DNA of 64,000 nucleotides from Brevundimonas sp. UBA6550 (GTDB lineage Bacteria; Pseudomonadota; Alphaproteobacteria; Caulobacterales; Caulobacteraceae). Under the pieces are notes generated by a model, which saw only the letters and a program-made list of their open reading frames with translations, was not told the origin of the DNA and did not search any database. The position numbers and the translations under genes were made by a program. The stretch is taken from NCBI RefSeq assembly GCF_002434505.1, contig NZ_DJKE01000004.1:160428-224427 (forward strand), written 5' to 3'. Positions 26,407-35,015 of this stretch are shown here, piece after piece (the first letter of the stretch is position 1; every line of letters starts with the position of its first letter).

Positions 26407-27321
26407 ATGACCCGCCACTTCCTCGACATCCACCGGCTCGACGCGGCCGATCTGCGCGCCATTCTGGACGACGCCCATTCCCGCAAGGCCGCCCGCAAGG
26501 GGTGGCCCCAGGGGCGCGCCGACGCCGACGCGCCGGGCCGGGATCGGGTTCTGGCCATGATCTTCGAGAAGAACTCGACCCGCACCCGCTTCAGCTTCGA
26601 CGCGGCCATCCGCCAGCTGGGCGGCGGCTCGATCATCGCCACCGCCTCGGACATGCAGCTGGGGCGCGGCGAGCCGGTCGAGGACACCGCCCGCGTCCTG
26701 TCGCGAATGGTGGATGCGGTGATGATCCGCGCCAACAACCACGAGGATGTCGAACGCTTCGCCCGCGTCTCCACCGTGCCGGTCATCAACGGCCTGACCG
26801 ACCGTTCGCACCCCTGCCAGATCCTGGCCGATCTGCAGACCATCGAGGAGCATTCCGGCCCGGTCGCCGGCAAGACGATCGCCTGGATCGGCGACGGCAA
26901 CAACGTCTGCCACAGCTTCATGCACGCGGCGCCCAAGTTCGGCTTCCACCTGAACGTCGCCTGTCCGGCGGAATACCACCCCGACCTGCGCGATCTGGAA
27001 AAGGGCGGCGCGGCCGTCACCCTGACCAGCGATCCCAAGGACGCGGTCAAGGGCGCCGATGTCGTCGTCACCGACACCTGGGTGTCGATGGGCGATCAGG
27101 ATTACGAGGCGCGCCTCGCCGCCTTCGAACCCTATACGGTCGACGAGGCCCTGATGGACACGGCCGCGCCCGGCGCCGTCTTCCTGCACTGTCTGCCCGC
27201 CCACCGCGGCGAGGAGGTCACCGACGCCGTCATCGACGGTCCGAAGTCGCTGGTCTGGGACGAGGCCGAAAACCGCATCCACGCCCAGAAGGCCGTCCTG
27301 GCCTGGTGCTTCGGGGGATGA
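26407..27321 (+). CDS. argF: Ornithine carbamoyltransferase ArgF
   Basis: The 304-residue enzyme makes citrulline from ornithine and carbamoyl phosphate. Diagnostic motifs are [13 protein letters not shown] (carbamoyl-phosphate site), [23 protein letters not shown] and [19 protein letters not shown] six bases before this ATG sets the start. It follows argD, making an arginine operon. Confidence 0.95.
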   Translation: MTRHFLDIHRLDAADLRAILDDAHSRKAARKGWPQGRADADAPGRDRVLAMIFEKNSTRTRFSFDAAIRQLGGGSIIATASDMQLGRGEPVEDTARVLSRMVDAVMIRANNHEDVERFARVSTVPVINGLTDRSHPCQILADLQTIEEHSGPVAGKTIAWIGDGNNVCHSFMHAAPKFGFHLNVACPAEYHPDLRDLEKGGAAVTLTSDPKDAVKGADVVVTDTWVSMGDQDYEARLAAFEPYTVDEALMDTAAPGAVFLHCLPAHRGEEVTDAVIDGPKSLVWDEAENRIHAQKAVLAWCFGG

Positions 27322-27794
27322 CTCTGGAGGACTGGAAGGCGATGTCGACCGCATCGTGCTTCTGGTTTGTCGTTGTAATGCTTCTGGCGGTTTCGGTCGT
27401 CGCCTTTGCGTTCTTCACCGTGTCGGCGCCGACGCTTGATCCCGGCAAGTTCTCATACGAAGCCTTCACCCTTGAAGGGCGCGTCAGCGTATCGTCTTAC
27501 AAGGGGCAGCCGGTGCTCGTGATCACTGACGGAGAAGGCCGCAATCATGCGTCGCGATGCAACCCTTATGATCGTGACCAGGCCTGCGTTGATTTGGCGC
27601 TGGTCAGAGGGCTGCGCCAAGACCAGCAGGTCAAAGTCGGATTTATAAGGGCGAAGTTCTGGCCGTTAGCTGACGACACGATCATCCGCCTGGCCTCGAA
27701 CGATCATGTCTTTCTGGACTGTGCTGATCGGCTTGGTGCGTTGGGAGTGGACCGCTCGCGAATATCGGGGGTCGAGCGTATAGCTGGCTGCTGA
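27318..27794 (+). CDS. Hypothetical membrane-anchored protein
   Basis: A 158-residue protein with one N-terminal membrane helix ([19 protein letters not shown]) and a roughly 120-residue extracytoplasmic domain with three Cys ([10 protein letters not shown] and DCADRL). The first ATG overlaps the argF stop (ATGA); an in-frame ATG eight codons later is also possible. No family was recognised. Its base composition is lower in GC than its neighbours, suggesting a later addition to the operon end. A terminator follows. Confidence 0.65.
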   Translation: MTLEDWKAMSTASCFWFVVVMLLAVSVVAFAFFTVSAPTLDPGKFSYEAFTLEGRVSVSSYKGQPVLVITDGEGRNHASRCNPYDRDQACVDLALVRGLRQDQQVKVGFIRAKFWPLADDTIIRLASNDHVFLDCADRLGALGVDRSRISGVERIAGC

Positions 27795-27803
27795 CAGTCA
27801 AAA

Positions 27804-27827
27804 GCCGGGGATCACTCCCCGGCCTTT
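27804..27827. terminator. Bidirectional hairpin terminator
   Basis: An 8-bp stem GCCGGGGA / TCCCCGGC with a 4-base loop is flanked by AAAA upstream and TTT downstream. It sits ten bases after the stop of the plus-strand gene and before the end of the minus-strand gene, so it can serve both. Confidence 0.75.
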
Positions 27828-27857
27828 CCAGATCGCCACGGATTAGTGACCAGTCTG

Positions 27858-28355
27858 CTACAGCTTCACGTCCGATACGCCGCCGGCGTCGGGGATGGAC
27901 TTGGTCATATTGGCCTTGAGGACTTCGTAGGCGAAGCCGATGGCGCCCTTGTCGGACACCCAGACGCGGCCGTCGTCGGCGTCGAAGCGGACCATGGTCA
28001 GGTGCGGGTCATCCTTGCCGTCTGGATACCAGGCGGCGACGACCGGGTTCCAATACTTGTCGATCCGGGCGCGGTCCTGATCGATACCGAGGGCGCCGTG
28101 GATGCAGGCCTGAACCTTCTGGTCCTTGGCTTGATAGCAGAACATGCCCTTTTGGCCGCCGGCGGCCACGTCGCGGGCGAAGTCGGTGTCGTCGCGGGTG
28201 AAGAACCAGATCGTGCCGGTTTCGTCCTCGCCAAAGCCGGTCATGGGCTGGTGGTGATAGCCGGGGCGGTCGATGCCCAACATGCCGGTGTTGGACTCCT
28301 TCAGGCTCTTCCAGAATTCCTTCTCGGCCTCGGCGGGGGTCAGTTGGTCGCTCAT
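27858..28355 (-). CDS. Pyridoxamine 5'-phosphate oxidase-like general stress protein
   Basis: The 165-residue protein matches the FMN-binding split-barrel family of general stress protein 26 (PF16242), with MTGFGEDETGTIWFFTRDDT, the YWNPVVAAWYPDGKDDP block and LTMVRFDADDGRVWVSD. The start at MSDQLTPAEAE matches the family; upstream in-frame sequence is unconserved. It probably binds a flavin in the cytoplasm; its substrate is unknown. Confidence 0.85.
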   Translation of the reverse strand: MSDQLTPAEAEKEFWKSLKESNTGMLGIDRPGYHHQPMTGFGEDETGTIWFFTRDDTDFARDVAAGGQKGMFCYQAKDQKVQACIHGALGIDQDRARIDKYWNPVVAAWYPDGKDDPHLTMVRFDADDGRVWVSDKGAIGFAYEVLKANMTKSIPDAGGVSDVKL

Positions 28356-28429
28356 GCGGCGTCTCCGTTGATGGGTCGCACCATCAACCGCCCGGCCCAT
28401 GTCGGGTTCCTAAGGCCAAGCTTTCGGAT

Positions 28430-28648
28430 CTAGCGACCGGGGATCCAGGGCGCGCGTTCCGCCCCGAACAGGGTCGCCAGATGGATCAGCAGCAGCAGGG
28501 CCACGGCGGCGGCCCCGATCATCAGGAACCGCCAGGGCATCAGGCGCGGCCCTTTCATCGGATCGGGGGGCAGGGCGCCGCGCCAGCCGGTGAAGACCAT
28601 GACGGCCAGGGCCAGGCCCAGCAGGATGACGGTGACGGTCAGGCTCAT
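28430..28648 (-). CDS. Small two-helix membrane protein
   Basis: A 72-residue product with two membrane helices (TVTVILLGLALAVMVFTGW and FLMIGAAAVALLLLIHLATL) joined by a Pro-rich loop (GALPPDPMKGPRLMP). The loop pattern is one seen in small conserved Caulobacterales proteins, but no function is known. The start at MSLTVT was chosen because the hydrophobic helix begins there. Confidence 0.6.
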   Translation of the reverse strand: MSLTVTVILLGLALAVMVFTGWRGALPPDPMKGPRLMPWRFLMIGAAAVALLLLIHLATLFGAERAPWIPGR

Positions 28649-28760
28649 GGTTTCGCAGGTGGCGAAAGCCGCCGCGCTTGGCAAGCGAAACCCTTGCCCG
28701 GAGGTTAATCTTCACCGCGCGTTAACCGTGGTGTTTCACTAATCCGAGGCTCTTACGGCG

Positions 28761-28814
28761 CTGTCCACAGGATTGGCGGATCGTCGCTAGATATTGCGGT
28801 TAACCATCAGTTTA
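28761..28814 (+). promoter_or_regulatory. podJ control region: DnaA-like and CtrA-like sites
   Basis: CTGTCCACAG (28761-28770), identical to the ten bases upstream of gcrA, and TTAA-N7-TTTA (28800-28814), one mismatch from a CtrA box, precede podJ by 107 and 54 bases. DnaA control of podJ and gcrA is known in Caulobacter; its extension to this genome is inferred. Confidence 0.5.
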
Positions 28815-28867
28815 CACCCTCGATATTGACGGTATAGCCTTCGTCGCATGGGCCGGGAGACGAATCA

Positions 28868-31717
28868 GTGAGCGCAGCGGCGCCGTGGAGCGTTAAGGGG
28901 ATCGATCCGAAGGCGCGCGAAGTCGCCAAGGATCTGGCGCGTCGTTCCGGCATGACGCTGGGCGAGTGGCTGAACTCCATGATCATGGAAGACGAGGAGG
29001 AGGGCTACGCCACCCTGCCGCGTCGCGGACCGATTTCCGAAAGCTACGAGCGCCGCAATCGCAGTCGCCGGCTGGACGACGCCTATGATCTGCCCGAGAG
29101 CGACGGTCATCGGATCAGCGCCTCCATCGACGTGATCGCCGCGCGGCTGGAAGCCGCCGAGCGTCGCTCGACCGTGGCCATCCAGGGCGTGGACCAGGCG
29201 GTCGCCGGCCTGATGCGCCGGCTGGACGGTCAGGACGTGGAGACGCAAGGCCACGCCCGCCGCATCGACGACATCGCCGAGGAACTGCGCGAGGGGCATC
29301 GCCGCCTGCGCGCCTTCGAACGCGACACCGGCCCGATGACGCAGGAGGGCTTCGCCAAGGTCGAGACCTCGCTGGGCGCCCTGTCGGGACGGCTGTACGA
29401 GATCGAGGAGCGCCAGCGCCTGGGCGTCAACGACCTGCGCGAACGGATGGAGGCGGTCGAGAAGGCCGCCGGTCCCGGCGTCGGCTCAGAACTGATGACC
29501 CAGGTCGGCGCGCGGCTGGACGCGGCCCAGAACCGCACGACCGAGGCCCTGAAGACGCTGGAACGCTCGTTCGCCGAGCTGGATCTGCGGATGCGCGCGG
29601 CCGAGAGCCGGGTCGAACCGGAAGGCGCGCGCGACGCCGCCCGTTTCGAAAAGCTGGCCGAAAGCCTGTCGCGTCAGATCGAGAACAATCGCGCGGAAAT
29701 GATGCAGCGGCTGGACGCCGCCGAGACCGGCGCGCGGATCGACCGCATCGAACGCGCGGTCCAGGCCGTGGGCGACCAGTTGAAGGCCTCGGAACAGAAG
29801 GCGGCCGTGGGTCTGGAGGCCATGGGCCGCGAGGTCATGCGGATCGCCCGCAATCTGAGCGCCCGTGTTCAGAAGGTGGAAGGCGAGAGCGCGGGACGCG
29901 CCGACGCCATCGGTCGCGCCGTCACCGAGGCGGTCGGTCAGACCATCGAGGGCGAGGTCGCGCGCCGCGCCGCCCGCCTGGACCAGGACTTCGCCCGCCA
30001 CCTGGATCGCGTCGATCAGCGGCTGACGGCCAGCGACGACCGCCACGCCCTGGCGCTGGAGAAGCTGGGCGGCGAGATCACCCGCATCTCGGACCAGCTG
30101 AGCGACCGCATCGCCCAGTCCGAACGCCGCTCGCAACAGGCGCTGGAAGACATCGGCCGTCGCCTGTCGGAAAGCTCGGACAAGATCGAGCAGCGCTACG
30201 ACCGCGCCTCGGGCGAACTGGCCGAGCGGATGCGGATGAGCGAGGAGCGCACCGCGCGCCTGCTGGCCGAGGCGCGCGAGAGCATGGAGACGCGCACGCC
30301 CACGCCGATCCGCGACAAGCCCCTGGACAGCGCCCAGTCGCGGGCGGTGGCCGAACGCGCTGCGCCCGCGCCGATCCAGTCCGCCTCGATCGAGAGCGAC
30401 TGGCGCGCCGCCGCCTTCCCCGACGAGACCTTCACCGAACAGGGCGACTGGTCCAGCGATCCGGTGACGACGGCCGCGGCCGCCGCCGCGCCCTTCCCGG
30501 CCGGCGTGTTCCTGGAGCCCGAGCCGAAGGCTGAAGCCGTCGAGGCGCCGACCGCCGAGACCGAGCCCGTCATCCAGCCGTTCAGCGGTTTTGGCGGCGC
30601 CGATGTGGACGATGCGCTGGAGGCGACCTCGCCCGGCTTCTCCGCTGCGCCGTCCGCGCCCGAACCCCGTCCGGCCCCCGCGCTGGATGCGGACGAGGAC
30701 GATTTCGGCGGCGAGACCGAGTTCGTGGATCCGCGCCAGCTGCGCGCCAGCATGGGGGCGGCGGCCGCGGCCGGTCGGGCCTCCTCGACCCGTTCCACCA
30801 TCGACGCCGCGCGCGCCGCCATCACCGCCCCGCCCGAGCCGGAACCGGTCCCGCGCCAAGGCTTCGGCCTGAAGCGCGGCGGCAAGTCCAAGCTGCAGGA
30901 GCGGCTGGACCGACAGGCGGCCCGCGACGGCTCCACCGTCAGGAAGACCCTGCTGGCCTCGGTCACGGCGGTCGCCCTGACCGGCGGCGTCTATGGCTAT
31001 CTGTCCTTGACGGACGGCGGCGCGCCTGGCTTCGAACTGCCCAACCTTGGGGGCGGGTCTCAACCGGCCGGCGATCAGAAGACGCCGGCGACGCCTCTCG
31101 CCGCCTCGGCCGTGACGCCGACCGGACCGCGCGCGGCCTTCGACATCGCCGGTCCCGGCGCCGCCGACTACGAGGCCGCGATCGGCAAGCTGGACGGCGG
31201 CGACATGTCGGGCCTGACCGGCATGACCCGCGCCGCCGAACTGGGCTACGCCCCGGCCCAGACCTATCTGGGACAGCTGTATCTGGACGGGGCCGCCGGC
31301 GTGCCGGCCGATCCGGCCAAGAGCCGCCAATGGGGCCGCCGCGCGGCCGAAGGCGGCGATCCGCGCGGGATGCATCTTTACGGGATGCAGCTGTACGAAG
31401 GCGACGGCGGCGCGACCAATCAGTCCGAGGCCCTGGCCTGGCTGCTGAAGGCGGCCCAGGGCGGCCTGCCCGACAGCCAGTACAACGTCGCCCGCATCTA
31501 TGAGACCGGGGCCGACGGCGTGGCCAAGAATCCGACCGAGGCGCTGAAATGGTACATGATCGCCGCGCGCGGCGGCGACACCGAGGCCCAGGCCGCCGTG
31601 ACGCGGCTGCGTCCGCAGGCCAGCGCCGTGGATCAGCGCGCCGCCCGAACCGCCGCCGACGCCTTTGTCGCCCAATCCCGGCCTTTGCCGCAGACAGCGT
31701 CGCAGGCTTCAGGCTAA
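28868..31717 (+). CDS. podJ: Polar organelle development protein PodJ
   Basis: The 949-residue protein opens with the PodJ-type segment WSVKGIDPKAREVAKDLARR and GMTLGEWLNSMI. A long coiled coil of repeating Arg/Glu/Ala heptads (about residues 70-500) and an acidic Pro/Ala linker follow. One membrane helix (TLLASVTAVALTGGVYGYL, near residue 695) leads to periplasmic Sel1 repeats (AQTYLGQLYLDGAAGV; SRQWGRRAAEGGDPRGMHLY; SQYNVARIYETGADGV). The peptidoglycan-binding domain that ends Caulobacter PodJ is not visible. PodJ organises the new pole and is needed there for pilus localisation through CpaE, linking it to the pilus locus. GTG start. Confidence 0.88.
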   Translation: MSAAAPWSVKGIDPKAREVAKDLARRSGMTLGEWLNSMIMEDEEEGYATLPRRGPISESYERRNRSRRLDDAYDLPESDGHRISASIDVIAARLEAAERRSTVAIQGVDQAVAGLMRRLDGQDVETQGHARRIDDIAEELREGHRRLRAFERDTGPMTQEGFAKVETSLGALSGRLYEIEERQRLGVNDLRERMEAVEKAAGPGVGSELMTQVGARLDAAQNRTTEALKTLERSFAELDLRMRAAESRVEPEGARDAARFEKLAESLSRQIENNRAEMMQRLDAAETGARIDRIERAVQAVGDQLKASEQKAAVGLEAMGREVMRIARNLSARVQKVEGESAGRADAIGRAVTEAVGQTIEGEVARRAARLDQDFARHLDRVDQRLTASDDRHALALEKLGGEITRISDQLSDRIAQSERRSQQALEDIGRRLSESSDKIEQRYDRASGELAERMRMSEERTARLLAEARESMETRTPTPIRDKPLDSAQSRAVAERAAPAPIQSASIESDWRAAAFPDETFTEQGDWSSDPVTTAAAAAAPFPAGVFLEPEPKAEAVEAPTAETEPVIQPFSGFGGADVDDALEATSPGFSAAPSAPEPRPAPALDADEDDFGGETEFVDPRQLRASMGAAAAAGRASSTRSTIDAARAAITAPPEPEPVPRQGFGLKRGGKSKLQERLDRQAARDGSTVRKTLLASVTAVALTGGVYGYLSLTDGGAPGFELPNLGGGSQPAGDQKTPATPLAASAVTPTGPRAAFDIAGPGAADYEAAIGKLDGGDMSGLTGMTRAAELGYAPAQTYLGQLYLDGAAGVPADPAKSRQWGRRAAEGGDPRGMHLYGMQLYEGDGGATNQSEALAWLLKAAQGGLPDSQYNVARIYETGADGVAKNPTEALKWYMIAARGGDTEAQAAVTRLRPQASAVDQRAARTAADAFVAQSRPLPQTASQASG

Positions 31718-31778
31718 GACACCGCCTCCGCCCCGCCTGACGGCGAACCTGTAACCGCTCCAGCCGAAGGCCCGTCCT

Positions 31779-32702
31779 TTGGACATCTATCTGCCGATCG
31801 CCGAGGTTTCGGTGAACTGGCCGACCCTGGTGATCCTGGGGGCGGTGGTCGGGTTCGTCTCGGGCCTGTTCGGCATCGGCGGCGGCTTCCTGATGGCGCC
31901 GATCCTGGTGTTCCTGGGCATTCCCCCGACCGTGGCCGTGGCCAGCCAGGCCAGCCACGTCGTGGCCTCCTCGACCTCGGGCGTGATCCGCTACGCCGGT
32001 CAGCGGGCGGTCGATTTCAAGATGGGGTCGGTGATGGCGACCGGGGGGGCGGTCGGCGCCCTGGCGGGGGTGGAGCTGTTCCGCTACCTGCGCCTGCTGG
32101 GCCAGGCCGATCTGGTGGTGGCCCTGTCCTATCTGGTCTTCCTGGGCGCCATCGGCTGCCTGATGCTGAACGAGAGTCTGACGGAAATCCTGCGCCGCCG
32201 CCGGGGCGTGCCGGCGCCGCGCAAGGAACGTCGCCGCCCGATGTGGCTGTACGGCCTGCCGCTGCGGATGAAGTTCCCCAAGTCGGGTCTCTACATCAGC
32301 GCCTTGCCGCCGTTCGGCCTGGGCGTCTTCGCCGGGGTGCTGTCGGCCATCATGGGGGTTGGGGGCGGCTTCATCCTGGTGCCCGCCATGCTCTATATCC
32401 TGCGGATGCGGGCGGGCGCGGTGGTGGGCACCAGCCTGTTCCAGATCATCATCACCACCGCCATCACCACCATCCTGCAGGCCGGGCGCAACCAGACGGT
32501 CGATATCGTCCTGTCCACCATCCTGCTGTTGGGCGGGGTGGTCGGGGCCCAGATCGGCGCCCGGTTCGCGGGCCGGTTCCGCGCCGAGGAGTTGCGCGCG
32601 GCGCTTGGGCTGATCGTGCTGCTGGTCGGGATACAGATGGGGCTGGAGCTGTTCGTGCGGCCGGCCGACATCTTCATGCTGGCGCCGGGGATCCCGGAAT
32701 GA
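31779..32702 (+). CDS. TauE/SafE-family anion permease
   Basis: The 307-residue polytopic protein has two related halves marked by GLFGIGGGFLMAPILVFLGI and AIMGVGGGFILVPAMLYIL, typical of TauE/SafE (PF01925) sulfite/sulfonate exporters. About eight membrane helices. The start is a TTG; no better in-frame ATG precedes the first helix. It is coupled to the next gene by an ATGA overlap, a pairing common in alphaproteobacteria. Confidence 0.88.
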   Translation: MDIYLPIAEVSVNWPTLVILGAVVGFVSGLFGIGGGFLMAPILVFLGIPPTVAVASQASHVVASSTSGVIRYAGQRAVDFKMGSVMATGGAVGALAGVELFRYLRLLGQADLVVALSYLVFLGAIGCLMLNESLTEILRRRRGVPAPRKERRRPMWLYGLPLRMKFPKSGLYISALPPFGLGVFAGVLSAIMGVGGGFILVPAMLYILRMRAGAVVGTSLFQIIITTAITTILQAGRNQTVDIVLSTILLLGGVVGAQIGARFAGRFRAEELRAALGLIVLLVGIQMGLELFVRPADIFMLAPGIPE

Positions 32703-33520
32703 TCCAGGCCCTGCCGCCGCCCGATCCCGCACCGGCCGCCGTCGTCGCGCCCGCGTCCGACCGCTCGGAGGCGACTACAGGCGCCCTGCGCGTCGCCGCC
32801 GCCCTGACCGACGCCCAGGTCCATGTCGATTCCAGTTTCCGGGGCGCGTCCATCGTCCTGTACGGCGCGGTGTTCAATCCAACCCCCGATCCGACCGACG
32901 TGGTCGTGGTGGTGCGCGGGCCGGACGCCCCGATCCGCCTGGTCAAGAAGACCCGCACCTCCGGCGTCTGGCTGAACAGCCGGCCGGTGCTGTTCGAGGG
33001 GGCGCCGGGCTTCTACATGACCGCCTCGACCCGGCCGCTCAGCGACATCGCGGACTTCGGCCAGTTGCGGCGCCTGGGCGTCGGGGTCGATCACCTGCGC
33101 ATCGACGCGCCGCAGGAAAGCCGGACGGTCTCCCGCTACGGCGTGCGCGACGTCGTGGTCAGCCGTCTGGGCGACGACTATCTGGACTGGCGCCGCGCCG
33201 TGATCCGGCTGAAGGAGGCCGCCGCCCTCTACGACACCGATTCCCAAGGGGTCGAGTTCGTGGACAAGGGGCTGTTCCGCGCCGAGGTCAAACTGCCGAC
33301 CGTGGCGCCGACGGGCAAATACTACGCCGAGGTCTGGCTGTTCCAGGACGGCGAGCCGCAGTCGGTGTCCAACCTGACGCTGACGGTCGAGAAGGTGGGG
33401 CTGGAGCGCGACATCTACGAGTTCGCCCATCGCCGCCCGTGGCTGTACGGCGTGCTGTGCGTCGTGCTGGCGGCCCTGACCGGCTACGGCGCCTCGCGCA
33501 TCTTCAGCCGCCGCGGCTGA
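32699..33520 (+). CDS. TIGR02186-family transmembrane protein
   Basis: The 273-residue protein matches the Alph_Pro_TM family (PF09608): an extracytoplasmic domain with GASIVLYGAVFNPTPDPTDV and VVVVRGPDAPIRLVKKT, YYAEVWLFQDGEP near the end, then one C-terminal membrane helix (WLYGVLCVVLAALTGYGA). No N-terminal signal is obvious. The known association with TauE/SafE permeases suggests an accessory role in anion export. Its end overlaps the convergent gluQRS gene by 17 bases. Confidence 0.85.
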   Translation: MIQALPPPDPAPAAVVAPASDRSEATTGALRVAAALTDAQVHVDSSFRGASIVLYGAVFNPTPDPTDVVVVVRGPDAPIRLVKKTRTSGVWLNSRPVLFEGAPGFYMTASTRPLSDIADFGQLRRLGVGVDHLRIDAPQESRTVSRYGVRDVVVSRLGDDYLDWRRAVIRLKEAAALYDTDSQGVEFVDKGLFRAEVKLPTVAPTGKYYAEVWLFQDGEPQSVSNLTLTVEKVGLERDIYEFAHRRPWLYGVLCVVLAALTGYGASRIFSRRG

Positions 33521-34364
33521 ACCCCAGTTCGTCGCGCAGCGCCTCGGCCGTCAGTCCGCCGGCGCGCAGCTCGGCCAGGGTGACCGACCGATCCCGCTTG
33601 GCGTAGCGCCGCCCGTCCGGTCCCGCCAGCAGCCGATGATGGCGATAGATCGGTGCGGGCCAGCCCATCAGCGTCTGGATCAGCCGCTGGACGTGGGTCG
33701 CGGCGAACAGGTCCTGGCCCCGGATCACATGGGTCACGCCCTGCAGGGCGTCGTCATGGGTCACGGCCAGATGATAGGCGACGCCCGTGTCCTTGCGGGC
33801 CAGCACCACGTCGCCCGCCGCCGTCGGATCGACGGGCAGGAGGTCGGTCTCTCCGTCGGGGCCTTCGCCCTCTTCGACGAAGGTCATGCCGTTCCAGACC
33901 GCCTCGCCCAAGACCTCACGCGCCCGATCCAGCGACAGCCGCCAGGCGAACGGCGCGCCCGAGGCCAGCAGCCGCGCTTCTTCCTCCGCCGGATGCGGGC
34001 CGGGCCGCACGGCCTCCATGGGGCCGTGCGGCGCGTCGCCGACGGCGTTCAGGATGTCCTTGCGCGTGCGAAAACAGCGATAGAGCAACCCGCGCGCCCT
34101 CAGGCTTTCGATGACGGCGGCGTAGTCGTCCAGATGATCGGATTGCCGCCGAACCGGCGTCTCCCAATCCAGCCCCAGCCAGGCCAGATCCTGCAGAATG
34201 CCCGTTTCGTATTCGGGCCTGCACCGTGTCGGGTCGATGTCCTCGATCCGCAACACGAACCGCCCGCCCGCCGCCTTCGCCGCCGACCAGGCCGTCAGGG
34301 CCGAAAAGGCATGGCCTTTATGCAGGCGGCCGGTGGGGGAGGGGGCGAAGCGGGTGGCGAACAC
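33504..34364 (-). CDS. gluQ: Glutamyl-Q tRNA(Asp) synthetase GluQRS
   Basis: This 286-residue paralogue of glutamyl-tRNA synthetase lacks the anticodon domain and charges glutamate onto queuosine of tRNA(Asp). The HIGH-type motif is in TRFAPSPTGRLHKGHA and the KMSKS equivalent is YAKRDRSVTL. RIEDIDPTRC and HVIRGQDLFAATHVQRLIQ are also diagnostic. The start aligns with the family N-terminus. Confidence 0.93.
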   Translation of the reverse strand: MFATRFAPSPTGRLHKGHAFSALTAWSAAKAAGGRFVLRIEDIDPTRCRPEYETGILQDLAWLGLDWETPVRRQSDHLDDYAAVIESLRARGLLYRCFRTRKDILNAVGDAPHGPMEAVRPGPHPAEEEARLLASGAPFAWRLSLDRAREVLGEAVWNGMTFVEEGEGPDGETDLLPVDPTAAGDVVLARKDTGVAYHLAVTHDDALQGVTHVIRGQDLFAATHVQRLIQTLMGWPAPIYRHHRLLAGPDGRRYAKRDRSVTLAELRAGGLTAEALRDELGFSRGG

Positions 34365-34367
34365 GGT

Positions 34368-34658
34368 TCAGTCGTCGTCCATGTCCAGCAGATGCGTCCA
34401 GTCGCGGGCGCCATGAAGAATGCGGACGACCTCGACATCGGCCGTCACCCTGTAGAAAACCAGATAGGAACCTGCAGGCCGCTTTCGCAGATAGGCGACG
34501 CCCGCCTCGGGATAACGCCGGGGATTTCGGGCGAGTGTTTCGCACCGTTCGAAAAGCATCCTGACCAATCGCCGCGCTGCGTTCGGGCTGTCCAACGCCA
34601 CATGGCTCTCGATCGCGGTCAGGTCGCGCAAGGCGGCGTCGGCGAGCCGAACCCTCAT
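34368..34658 (-). CDS. parE: ParE/RelE-family toxin
   Basis: The 96-residue protein shows the ParE pattern: LADAALRDLTAIESHVA, NPRRYPEAGVAYLRKRPAGS, YLVFYRVTADVEVVRILHGA and a C-terminal RDWTHLL. ParE toxins poison DNA gyrase, while RelE relatives cut mRNA; this sequence fits ParE better. It overlaps the antitoxin by four bases (ATGA). Confidence 0.88.
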   Translation of the reverse strand: MRVRLADAALRDLTAIESHVALDSPNAARRLVRMLFERCETLARNPRRYPEAGVAYLRKRPAGSYLVFYRVTADVEVVRILHGARDWTHLLDMDDD

Positions 34659-34903
34659 TCGCCCTCGGCGGCCCAGCGCGCCTCGAAAGCGGCGCGGGCG
34701 TCGTCCAAAGAGGTCAGCCGACCGGCGTCGGCGTCGGCTATGCCTTCCTCCAGCTTGCCCAGCAGGGCCGCCAGCCGCGCCTCATGCTCCTGGACCAGCC
34801 GGACGCCGGTGCGCAGCACTTCGCTCTTGGAGCCGTAGCGGCCATCGCGAACCAGCCGCTCCACGACCTGCTCCAATGCGCCCAGTTCGACGGTCATGGT
34901 CAT
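34655..34903 (-). CDS. parD: ParD-family antitoxin
   Basis: The 82-residue protein has a ribbon-helix-helix N-terminus (MTVELGALEQVVERLVRDGR, with YGSKSEVLRTGVRLVQEHE following) and an acidic C-terminal tail, as in ParD antitoxins. It precedes parE and probably represses the operon through the palindrome just upstream. The plus-strand neighbour is an unrelated DNA glycosylase. Confidence 0.88.
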   Translation of the reverse strand: MTMTVELGALEQVVERLVRDGRYGSKSEVLRTGVRLVQEHEARLAALLGKLEEGIADADAGRLTSLDDARAAFEARWAAEGE

Positions 34904-34926
34904 GGCGGCCTCCTCGATACAGTAGG

Positions 34927-34941
34927 CAATAATAGTTATTG
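34927..34941 (-). promoter_or_regulatory. Palindromic operator of the parDE pair
   Basis: CAATAA-tag-TTATTG is a perfect 6-bp inverted repeat in an AT-rich patch 24 bases before the parD start. ParD-type ribbon-helix-helix proteins bind such repeats to autoregulate; binding here is inferred. Confidence 0.55.
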
Positions 34942-35015
34942 TCCCGATCTATCGCCAGCCGAAATCCGCCATCGTCTGCATTTCCTTGCGCCCCCTGGCG
35001 CGTCATAGATAGGCC

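Noticed and set aside
29486..31675. A 729-codon minus-strand frame opposite podJ
   Set aside because: Shadow of the PodJ coiled-coil and linker; low-complexity composition and no motif.
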